Positions 1-6,889 of a stretch of DNA of 11,884 nt are shown here, in pieces; the stretch's first letter is position 1, and every line of letters begins with the position of its first letter. The DNA lies in NCBI GenBank assembly GCA_004151065.3, contig NWUY0300008555.1, positions 31,578 to 43,461 on the forward strand. The letters run 5' to 3'. The position numbers and the translations under genes are program-made. The DNA is from Larix sibirica. Its lineage: Eukaryota > Streptophyta > Pinopsida > Pinales > Pinaceae. The notes beneath the pieces are model-generated. The model made no database searches, was not told the origin of the DNA, and saw only the letters and a program-made list of their open reading frames with translations.

Positions 1-2
1 AG

Positions 3-314
3 ATAGGCAGAAAATCTCCCCATTTTGACATATTAGGTACTGGATGTGGGAAACCAGGAACTGAAGAGAAGTTGAGAGGTGAAAACCTCCGAGCCAAAAG
101 AGCAGCAAATGCTTTTAACATCTTAATATTGTGGAGTCGCCACTGAATCCGTCCTTCATGGAGTCGCCGGATAGATGATTACAACCAAAATAATTTCCAG
201 GCTTTTTCTATCATCAAAGCTGGAACTATGTCGTCTCCCAAGGAAGTTGCTGCTTCAATAATATTTCCCCGNATTTTGTGTCCACATACATTTATGAGTG
301 GATTAGTTGAGTAG
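3..314 (+). pseudogene. Possible broken coding stretch or terminal exon, unrecognised
   Basis: One forward frame stays open from the window edge to a TAG at 312-314, interrupted only by a TGA at 144-146. The two halves (47 and 55 codons) read like soluble protein: the first is Lys/Arg/Glu-rich and the second contains MSSPKEVAAS. I do not recognise a family. The 10-mer TGGAGTCGCC occurs twice (132-141 and 160-169) on either side of the internal stop, so a short intron, a small duplication or plain decay could each explain the break. A TTCCAG at about 196-201 could be a splice acceptor. The unresolved base at 272 falls in the third position of an Arg codon and does not alter the reading. No start is visible because the frame runs off the window. 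The opposite-strand frame over 179-559 has less protein-like composition. This is a weak call. Confidence 0.2.
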
Positions 315-474
315 TGGAGTAGTGGGAGCGGGACAGGGTGTGTGTGCCCTATAAATATGTAACGTGTTGGGATTTTTGGGGTTGTTAGTTGGTTAGCCTT
401 TTTGGTATTTTTGATGTCTAAAAGTAAGTTTGAAGAGTTTTTGGGTTTATGTCGAAGACCTTTTGTATTGTAAA

Positions 475-486
475 AGAGAGAGAGAG
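475..486. repeat. Short (AG)6 microsatellite
   Basis: Six uninterrupted AG units, followed immediately by TCACGTGA, which contains the G-box core CACGTG at 488-493. The G-box is a known plant bZIP/bHLH site, but one hexamer proves nothing about function here. Confidence 0.6.
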
Positions 487-592
487 TCACGTGATCTATA
501 GGCTGTGTGTGTGGATCCATTGTAAAGGAAAGGAAGAAACTTGTAGGTTGTTGATGCAAACCAGTGAAGTGCTTATTTTACTGTGACTCATG

Positions 593-598
593 AATAAA
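593..598 (+). promoter_or_regulatory. AATAAA poly(A)-signal-like hexamer
   Basis: A canonical AATAAA lies about 280 bases after the stop of the 3-314 frame, with T-rich sequence (TAGTTTTCTCCTGTTTTGG) shortly downstream. The spacing would suit the 3' UTR of a transcript ending here, but the hexamer is common by chance in AT-rich DNA. Confidence 0.2.
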
Positions 599-913
599 GA
601 AAGCGCTTCCATAGTTTTCTCCTGTTTTGGTTTCCATGTTATATCTAGTGTTCAATGTGTGAGAATGATGTTATGATGTGTTATGTCATTTCGTTACTTT
701 CTGCATATTGATGAATCAATGTTGTTTAATATGGAAGTTATGAATGATGTGGATACTTCTCAGTTAATAAATATATGTTGCAGCTAGTTAAGTGATATGT
801 ATGAAATATTTATGATCTGTTGGAGCTTTGTGTTCTGTTGAGGTTTGGAATGCTATGTTTGGAATATTCCTGCCACACCTGCTCGTTACTGCAGAAATCT
901 GGTTCCTTCATCT

Positions 914-980
914 CCCATAGATACCTCGGGTGGGTCATCACCTGCTTCGTAGGTGATGACGAAAGGGCCGGTATCTTGGG
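914..980. repeat. Long imperfect hairpin with a perfect 10-bp core stem
   Basis: The core arms GTCATCACCT (934-943) and AGGTGATGAC (951-960) are perfect reverse complements around a 7-base loop (GCTTCGT). A second pair, AGATACC (919-925) with GGTATCT (970-976), extends the structure after an internal loop, and CCC (914-916) can pair with GGG (978-980). It lies upstream of the recognisable part of LINE A ORF1, so it could belong to that element's 5' region or be an older small inverted repeat. Confidence 0.6.
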
Positions 981-1052
981 TTTTGTTGGTGATTAGTTAA
1001 GTGAAACCTGGTCGGAGTATATATGTGCCAACATTCATTCTTCAACAACTTA

Positions 1053-1088
1053 TTTTCCTCCTTCCTCCATCCCCCCCCTCCCCTCCTT
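1053..1088. repeat. Polypyrimidine tract
   Basis: Thirty-six bases of C and T with a single A at 1069, including eight C in a row at 1071-1078. Tracts of this kind can adopt triplex (H-DNA) structure in general. Nothing here ties it to a gene. Confidence 0.6.
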
Positions 1089-1139
1089 AAACATAATGTT
1101 TTGTTAATATTTCCTCCATACCTAAGGTAAAGTTCTCTT

Positions 1140-2307
1140 ATGTTTCCACAAATCCCTAGCTCGCGTAAAGCCCACACAGTTTACTAGGCTCTAGCCTTCA
1201 CCCATAGCGATAGAAATATGGAACTCCAAGCACTGGAGGCCTCTAATGAAGGGAGATATGCATCAAATATTTTATGGAAGGGGGTATTTCATTTTCTTCT
1301 TTGAGAAAAAACAATATCATTATCCCATCTGCAGAAGTGGTCCTTACTTTATGGGACCGAGAGGAATGTGTTTAAATAAGCGGTCTCTAGATTTCGACCT
1401 TGAAAAATACATCTACTTAGTGGTCCCTGTGTGAGTTCACCTTCCTCATGTTTCCCTGCACTGTTGGAGTGTTGAGGACTTGTCAACTATTTAAAACTCT
1501 CTTGGTCATTATATAGAGAGAATTAAACCAAAGGATCCTATGTTTGCTTGTGTTGGAATCTGTATTGAAGTAGATATAGAAAAGGGACTCCCTAAAGCTA
1601 TAAATCTCTCTATGGATGGATAGACTTATACCCAAAAATTAGACTATGAGAAAATTCCTTTCAAGTGCAAGACCTACCATGAGTACAGTCACTTTGCAAG
1701 AAATTTATCTAAAGACCCCACTTAGTGCTTGAGTCTTGAGAACAAAGTCAGATGGCAGTAAAAAAGGGATAAAAAATCAAGGAATGTCGTTCCATCAAGA
1801 TCTCATGCTTCTATTCCCTCACTTCCTCAATATAATCAATTTAAATTCCTTTCAAAGCTTGAATATGAGGATCATGCTAGCAATCAAGATCAAGTGGTTT
1901 TGTTGGGCTCTTCTGGAAAAATGCCCAAATATCAAGAACAACCAATCCCAAAGGAGATTGGATTCATGTGAAACAACAAGACCAAGATTCTTTCAAAACT
2001 AATCAAATAAGTTCTTTCATCTCAATCAAAGGCCTTAGCCACAGCTAATGGAATTGTGACAAGGATGAAATCTAAGTAGCAATAGGAAGACAAGACAAAG
2101 GAATCTGTGGAAGAAAGGCTATCCCCTTAAAAATGTGGTAGGAGAACCTAAAATGAAAAATGAGAAGAGATAGCATCAAAAGAAAAAGTTATAGGTTTGA
2201 AAGCTACAATAAAGAACTCATTTAAGAATGATCTAATCAAAATTTCAAACAAAAGGAAGCCAGAAAGTGAAGCTGGCATGGTGTCCCTCCCATCTAATGG
2301 TCACTAA
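1140..2307 (+). pseudogene. LINE A ORF1 remnant: DUF4283-like, zinc-knuckle nucleic-acid-binding protein
   Basis: In L1-type elements ORF1 makes the RNA-binding protein of the retrotransposition particle. One frame from 1180 to about 1710 carries the family's landmarks in order: a PSPIAIEIW block (1195 on), SGPYFMGPRGM (about 1336-1370), LDFD, a PV.VHLP block (1426 on), CIEVDIEKGLPKA (about 1558-1600), then FKCKTYHEYSHFA (1660-1698), which is the zinc knuckle. In-frame stops are at 1192 (TAG), 1432 (TGA), 1492 (TAA) and 1621 (TAG), and three of them sit where the family normally has Trp. The knuckle is ruined: its second Cys is Tyr, its Gly is Ser and its last Cys is Leu. After 1720 the reading changes frame (basic, Ser/Pro-rich, with NQFKFLSKLEYEDHASNQ) and returns near 2200 as a Lys-rich tail ending in TAA at 2305-2307. 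Confidence 0.75.
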
Positions 2308-2309
2308 TG
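2305..2309 (+). other. ORF1 stop / ORF2 start overlap (TAATG)
   Basis: The TAA that closes the ORF1 frame (same phase as the main ORF1 block) shares its last A with an ATG that opens the ORF2 frame, which reads MNMVSWNCREMGSRE. WNCRG.GS is the usual N-terminal block of plant LINE endonucleases, so this ATG is the likely ancestral ORF2 start. The overlap suggests stop-restart translation in the ancestor. That is inference, because both frames are broken today. Confidence 0.55.
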
Positions 2310-4168
2310 AATATGGTATCCTGGAATTGTAGGGAAATGGGGAGTAGAGAATATGGTATACTATTGAATATGGTATCCTGGAATTGTAAAGAATTGTAGG
2401 AGTGGAAGGCTCTCCCTCCTACTTGTGTAGGATACCAAAATTGAGATGGAAGAGGCCTGAAGTATTGTGGTGAAAATATGGAAACACTAGAATTGCTACC
2501 TTTTGGGATTCCAAAATGTTTAGGAAACTATAATAGATAGAAATGTAGTATTGGTTAATGGACATGTTAGAGAATGCAGACACAAAGGAAATACTCATAA
2601 TATGCAATGGTTATGTGCCAGTCCAATATGGAGAAAATGTTGATTTTTGGAGATCATTATCCCTCCTTCATGAGAGGGACATAAGCCACATAATCATTGT
2701 GGTTGGTGACTTCAATGTCATTATTTATCAAAAGGAAAGAAGAGGGGATAATTTGGTTAGAGATCAATTTGGTGAACATATGGAGGATTAATTGTAGATT
2801 GGGATTTGGTTGACGTCCCTCCAAAAAAGGGATTTTCACTTGGTCCAATCATAGTCTTGGACCAAGACATATTGTGGCTATATTTAACATGTTTCTTATG
2901 CACTACTCCTTTCTCTTGGATGGATCCTTTATCTAGTCCAAAATACTCATTTTGGTCGCTTCTTATCATAAACTCATTCTCTTATATTTTGTTGAGAAAG
3001 AGGATTTAAGTTCAATTCCATTTCTCTTTATTCCTCTTTGGTTGCAGGAGGAGGAGGTTATGGGGATAATTCAAGATAATGGAACTCTAAAATCCAGGGA
3101 TCACTGGAATTAGTATTAAAAACAAATTGAGATTAGTCAAATGAGATTTAGTTAGATTTGAACCAATGGACAAAACTTCATTACAAGTCTCCAATGGTTA
3201 AAAGAAAAGAGGCTCAATTCAAACTAGAAACGCTACAGGTGGAAATGAAAAGAATTGTAGTAACCAAAGAACTACTAAGGGAGAGACATGAGCCAATCCA
3301 AAAAACACATAAGATTCATAGGCAATATGAATATCTATGGCTTCTCAAATGTAGAATCTTATGGCTTAAATCTAGAGACATAAATATCGTCTTATTTATT
3401 AAATAAGCTAAGGAAAGATTACACAAAACACCATCAAGGAAATATATGACTCAAACATAATACAAATTTTATATTTTAATGCAATCAAGGAAGAGGCGTG
3501 TCAAAATTTTAAGCACATATATACATAAATAAGTAGTACCAATATAGATGCAAAGGAAATGATGCTTCACAATATTCCCAATATAATAAGAAATGAGGAG
3601 AATATCTTTCTTGAAAATGAGATCTTGGAAAACGAAATAGTGGAGGCCATTTAAATCCTGGAGCCAAAGAAATCCCTTGGCCCATATGGATTTACCATCC
3701 ACTTTTTCAGAGCATGTTGCCATTTCATAAAATTATATCTCCGCAAAATGCTAAACTAGACTAGAGGCAAGGAAAAAATAAGGGGTGCAATGAACTCTTC
3801 TTTCATATCTCTAGTTCCAAAAGAGACAAAACCCACCTCGCTTTCTCACTTCAGGCCCATTTCTCCATGCAATGTAACATACATGATATTGACAAAAATA
3901 TTGGCTTATAGAGTCAAGGTTCTTCTTCCCAAGATAATCTCTGAGAACCAAGGGGATTCATGGAAAATCGTCAAATCTATGACAACATCATCCCAATGCA
4001 AGAGTTAATCCACTCAAGTTACAACAGAGGGGACAAAGGTATGGTTATTAAAATCAACCGAGCCAATTCCTTCGACAAAGTTAGATATGGTTTTATATAT
4101 TTTGTTTTGGAAATATTTGGTTTCTCTATGAAGGATATTAAGTGGATTAAACCTTACATAGGGTGACC
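2307..4168 (+). pseudogene. LINE A ORF2 remnant: endonuclease and N-terminal reverse transcriptase
   Basis: ORF2 nicks target DNA and reverse transcribes the element RNA. Blocks appear in order but in changing frames: WNCREMGS at the start, VPVQYGENVDFWRSL (about 2615-2660), the endonuclease motif GDFN (2705-2716), PPKKGF then, after a frameshift near 2835, FTWSNHSLGPRHIVA, a TAG at 2934, and SYH at 2961-2969 where the catalytic SDH is expected (Asp to Tyr). The linker helix block LWLKSRDIN is near 3345-3390. RT blocks from 3619 to 3955 share one frame with two stops: GPYG in place of GPDG, FIHFF-type helix, NSSFISLVPK, FRPIS and ISENQG. A frameshift near 3955 leads to GFMENRQIYDN and motif A, KINRANSFDKV, where the catalytic Asp is Asn (codon 4056-4058). 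The reading stops at 4168. Confidence 0.8.
2308..2388 (+). repeat. 57-bp tandem duplication at the ORF2 start
   Basis: An identical stretch of about 24 bases, starting TGAATATGGTATCCTGGAAT, occurs at 2308-2331 and again at 2365-2388. A partial third match (GAATATGGTATACTATT) sits between them. Translation of both copies gives MVSWNC, so the endonuclease N-terminus is duplicated. This most likely reflects replication slippage after the element died. Confidence 0.7.
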
Positions 4169-4170
4169 TT

Positions 4171-4271
4171 GGTGTTGTGGCCACCACAACCTCTCGTACT
4201 TTTCTTATCCTAGGTAGAGAAAAGGAGCCCCCATACTAAATTTAGGGTTTCTAAGTGTGACTAAGGTTGAG
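4171..4271. other. Unexplained 100-bp spacer between LINE A and LINE B
   Basis: Neither element explains this stretch. It begins where LINE A coding resemblance stops (after IG.PW) and ends at the T-run that is the LINE B tail. It could be more LINE A too decayed to read, pre-existing genomic DNA, or filler from a rearrangement. It contains GGCCACCACAACC and a TTTAGGGTTT near 4238-4250, with no repeated telomere-like units. Confidence 0.4.
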
Positions 4272-4301
4272 TTTTTTTTTTTTCAACAGAAAAAATAAAC
4301 T

Positions 4302-4325
4302 TACTATTAATACTATGAAATAGTA
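4302..4325 (-). other. Conserved 7-bp hairpin next to the LINE B tail
   Basis: TACTATT (4302-4308) pairs with AATAGTA (4319-4325) around a 10-base loop, 18 bases inside the A-tail. The same arms and loop length occur in the second copy (11454-11460 and 11471-11477), with one loop substitution. Some LINE reverse transcriptases recognise a 3' stem-loop in their RNA. That role is inferred here. Confidence 0.55.
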
Positions 4326-4430
4326 ATATAGATCCAACTGTCAGAAAGTATCACAGGGGATATCAATCTTGAATAAACAAGCATAGTTACATCCTAAGAG
4401 CACAAATCACCTCATACACAGAGGGCCAAA

Positions 4431-4552
4431 TATAGTGCCAGAAATAACGATAATCACAGCGTCAAAGACGCACCGTTACACTCAACAGTCATATAGTGCC
4501 AGAAATAACGATAAGCACAGCGTCAATGATGCATCAATAGTCAAAGACGCAC
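4431..4552 (-). repeat. 61-bp tandem repeat in the LINE B 3' UTR
   Basis: Two units start with TATAGTGCCAGAAATAACGA at 4431 and 4492. The first 34 bases differ at one position and the rest of the unit is more diverged. A 13-mer GTCAAAGACGCAC occurs at 4461-4473 and again at 4540-4552. The second element copy has the same arrangement with the same 61-base spacing (11583 and 11644), so the duplication predates both insertions. Confidence 0.75.
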
Positions 4553-4818
4553 AAACAGTAACCAGAGACAGTAGATCCGTCCAAAAGAACCTCATCAAAA
4601 AATACCGATCAGTAGTTCATAAAATATAAATACAAACAACAAAAATATATAGAGCCGCCAAGGTCCAATGTCAAACATAAGACCAACGAGTAGTTAGTGA
4701 AGCATGGAATCTATGAACCTGCACAAAAAGTTAAAGCCGCATAAAACATATAGATATATACCGTACCAAGAAAGAAATCATCCCACCAAAAGGGTCGAGT
4801 CCAAAGGTATCAAGACCA

Positions 4819-5487
4819 CTACATGTCAATAGAGCCCCGAGAGAAAAGTATTTCTTCATGCCACTCCTCCCACAAAATGATACATGCCTGCGAAGTTAAA
4901 GCCAACTTGGATAACCGATCCGCCTCCATATTTACCTCACGGAAGATATGAAGGAAATGTGTGTGCTCAAATTCGTCGATTAGCTTCCGAACCGTATCCA
5001 GCCAAAAAGAGAGTAGCAACACATTGAGAGGATCAACACCCTTTGCCCATGATATGATAGATGATGAATCTCCCATAATCAAGAGGGACGAAATTTGCCT
5101 GGCACGAGCCAAATGCAATAAGAGCCAAAGAGCACACAATTCGCTATGAGTATTGGAACTAATCCCCAAATTTAACTGGATACGGAAAAAACAAGTGGTA
5201 GATAGGTGCAAGACCACACTGGCCCCACTCATACCCGGTCCTCGAATCGTAGCTCCGTCGAAGAATCCATAGGGGTACATCAAAACCGATGGAGCCATCC
5301 GGCGTCCCAGACCACCCATGATTGTATTATGCTTGCCACCTTTTTTTCCATAGAGAGAGATGTATTCCTTATATGCAGCAATAGTCCGACTACAAATCCA
5401 ATCCTGAAGTGGATGAGTGCCCTCAAAAATTCTGCAGTTCCAGGCCTTCCATATATCCCAAAGCATGAAACATGGAAGCTCAATCAT
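4819..5487 (-). pseudogene. RNase H (plant RVT_3-type) domain at the end of LINE B ORF2
   Basis: This 222-codon open stretch is the 3' part of the ORF2 frame. Its first Met (at 5487) is simply the first after the TAG at 5542 and not a natural start. RNase H degrades RNA in RNA:DNA hybrids and is a C-terminal module of many plant LINEs. All four expected acidic positions are present, counted from that Met: Asp77 in FFDGA, Glu116 in HSELCALW, Asp140 in MGDSS and Asp190 in EADRLSK. The length of the domain (about residues 73-200) is normal. The segment before it (LPCFMLWDIWKAWN) matches the usual linker between zf-RVT and RNase H in plant elements. Host RNase H-like genes of this type exist, but here the frame is continuous with zf-RVT and RT, so it is transposon sequence. 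Confidence 0.85.
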
Positions 5488-5544
5488 AGTATAGGAGTGC
5501 CGGAACCACGTGCTGAGACAATTGATTAGAGAGGTGGAACTCTA

Positions 5545-5907
5545 GTTTATATGAACGCCAGAGGATATAGCAATTAATTTCCAGAGACCCTGAGTAAAGG
5601 AGAAGGTGGAGAATAGGTGATCCGTCGATTCATTCTAAAGGCAACATAATGGACACCATCCAGGACCAATGAAGCCACGGTGACATAGATTATCCCGTGT
5701 GAGAATTTTATTGCATAATGCCAACCAAATAAAGCACTTGATTTTGAGTGGAAGAGTTAGTTTCCAAATAGTAATATACCACCATTGATTTTCTAACTGT
5801 ATATCAGCAAATATTGAATCATATGCCAGTTTTGCCGTAACCTTTCCATGAGCCACATCCCACGACCAAGTCAAGCGATCTGCAGTCTCGGCTAGTTGAA
5901 CATTTTC
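5545..5907 (-). pseudogene. zf-RVT zinc-finger region of LINE B ORF2
   Basis: Between RT and RNase H, the frame reads LTWSWD, AKLAYDSIF, WWYITIWKLTLPLKIKCFIW and CPLC, then TAG at 5635, then NESTDHLF. This is the zf-RVT arrangement, a Cys-X2-Cys and His module found in plant LINE ORF2 proteins and thought to bind nucleic acid. The final Cys position is Phe (STF in place of a Cys-containing triplet), so the zinc site is probably lost. It is part of the ORF2 frame and not a separate gene. Confidence 0.75.
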
Positions 5908-6889
5908 CTAGCATAATGGTCTTATATAATCAGACCATTCTCTGCCCAATACACCATCGAGTCCCAGCTGTGATGCAGTGATCCACTTTGTGCCCACAGA
6001 ACCATTATAGCACGACGCATGGGCAAGTGTATAGTACCCCACAGCTTGGATGTGTGCCAACAATTCAGGAGATAAGTGATATGAGTTAGATCCCCCCAAA
6101 ATAGGATCAATTCCAAGCCTGATCAATCTACCATTTCCAGGGATCCAAGTGAGCCACTACGCAATGGTATTGAAAGAGCCCAACAGTTCATTCCATATGC
6201 TTGAGACACCGATAGCCGAAGGTTTACCCTTTCGAAACTAGTATGCCATCGAATCATTTTTAAGATACTTGGCCCTAATAATCTTTCCCCAAATTGAATC
6301 GGCAAAAAGATCCCTCCATAAACTCTTTGCATGCAGTGCATTGACAAAGTGATCCAATTTTTTGATGTTCCAGCCACCCAAAAACCATGGTCGAGACAAC
6401 ATTGACCATTTTATCAAGTGAAAATTTTCCTTTTCCCCACCCCCTGTCCATAAGAAGCTGAAGAAATTTCTGCGAATAAGCCAAAGGATGGTTTTTGGAG
6501 TTTTACAGAGAGAAAACCAGTAGACCCCCAAGTTCTGAAGAACCGCTTTTGCCAGCGTAAGTCTGCCACCCATGGATAACTGTCGCATACTCCAATGGCC
6601 AACCCGAAGGTCAAAACGCTTATCAGCCAATTCCAGTCATTCAGCAGATATTTGATGGTTTGATAAAAAAACCCAGATACTTCGTGCCACCAGTCAATTC
6701 TTTGAAGTCCAGAGGGAAAAGTAAGTTGATCGGCCGCTCTACATCAGCCACCAAAGAGTGTTTCAAAAAGTGTGATTTAATAAAACTAATGAGCATACCT
6801 GTAATCGAGCAGAAGAAATCAAGAACTTTCTTATAATGAATCCACTCCGCCAGAATACCCAAACCAAAATTTTATTTGACTTCGACTTT

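Larger units (their letters stand above)
599..1139. other. Spacer with no gene seen
   Basis: AT-rich DNA with stops in all frames up to about 1100. It holds the hairpin at 914-980 and the pyrimidine tract at 1053-1088. The last part could be the decayed 5' UTR or start of LINE A, because ORF1-like reading begins near 1140 and no sharp 5' boundary is visible. The minus-strand open frame over 938-1177 crosses the pyrimidine tract, which gives it runs of Gly and Arg, and it has no recognisable domain. Confidence 0.5.
1140..4170 (+). mobile_element. LINE A: decayed L1-type non-LTR retrotransposon, ORF1 plus 5' part of ORF2
   Basis: The stretch reads, in order, as plant LINE ORF1 (DUF4283-like domain then zinc knuckle), an ORF1/ORF2 junction, an apurinic endonuclease-like domain, and the first blocks of reverse transcriptase. 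Every part has stops or frameshifts, so the element is dead. The recognisable sequence ends just after the IG.PW block that follows RT motif A, so the RT palm active site (YADD), thumb, RNase H and 3' UTR are missing. The 5' boundary is uncertain: coding resemblance fades upstream of about 1140. No target-site duplication could be identified. LINE B lies tail to tail with it, its 3' tail starting about 100 bases after this element stops. Confidence 0.85.
4272..4818 (-). other. LINE B 3' UTR and A-tail
   Basis: Non-coding sequence between the ORF2 stop and the tail. It ends, in element sense, with a small hairpin, a TTTATTTTTTCTGTTG stretch and then twelve A (T at 4272-4283 on the + strand). 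It holds a 61-bp tandem repeat. About 425 bases of it match 11428-11884 at roughly nine bases in ten. Confidence 0.8.
4819..6862 (-). pseudogene. LINE B ORF2 remnant: RT C-terminus, zf-RVT, RNase H
   Basis: From 6862 to about 6640 one frame reads the region after the RT palm (YKKVLDFFC, TKYLGFFIKPSN). Frameshifts near 6630-6660 lead into a second frame that continues without any further frameshift to the final TAG at 4819-4821, about 603 codons. Landmarks are ADKRFDLR, MGGRLTLAKAVLQNLGVYW, FSFLWTGGGE, WIPGNGR, LGIDPILGGSNSYHLSPELL, the zf-RVT block (AKLAYDSIF, WKLTLPLKIKCFIWLAL, CPLC, STDHLF) and RNase H. In-frame stops are at 6238-6240, 6157-6159, 5908-5910, 5635-5637 and 5542-5544, and all five are TAG. 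The Cys expected after STDHLF is Phe. The palm active site, fingers and endonuclease are absent through 5' truncation. Confidence 0.85.
4272..6889 (-). mobile_element. LINE B: 5'-truncated L1-type non-LTR retrotransposon
   Basis: On the minus strand this element runs from the RT domain just after the missing YADD active site through RT thumb, zf-RVT and RNase H, then a 0.53-kb 3' UTR and an A-tail (T-run 4272-4283 on the + strand). 5' truncation is the usual result of target-primed reverse transcription. The upstream limit is about 6870-6890, where coding resemblance ends. No convincing target-site duplication was found: the left flank (GTGTGACTAAGGTTGAG) and right flank (TTTGACTTCGACTTT) share only short matches. 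The 3' end is shared with the partial copy at 11428-11884, so this is a family and not a unique sequence. Confidence 0.85.

Noticed and set aside
938-1177. Minus-strand 79-codon open frame
   Set aside because: Its length comes from crossing the polypyrimidine tract, giving Gly/Arg runs, and no domain is visible.
4238-4250. TTTAGGGTTT, resembling plant telomere repeat
   Set aside because: A single unit only, without tandem copies.
5206-5529. Forward 107-codon open frame
   Set aside because: It lies entirely opposite the RNase H frame, whose motifs and catalytic residues are clear. It is an antisense shadow.
6123-6377. Minus-strand 84-codon open frame
   Set aside because: It overlaps the ORF2 frame in another phase. 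The ORF2 phase carries the family blocks (KGKPSAIGVSSIW, WIPGNGR), so this is a shadow.
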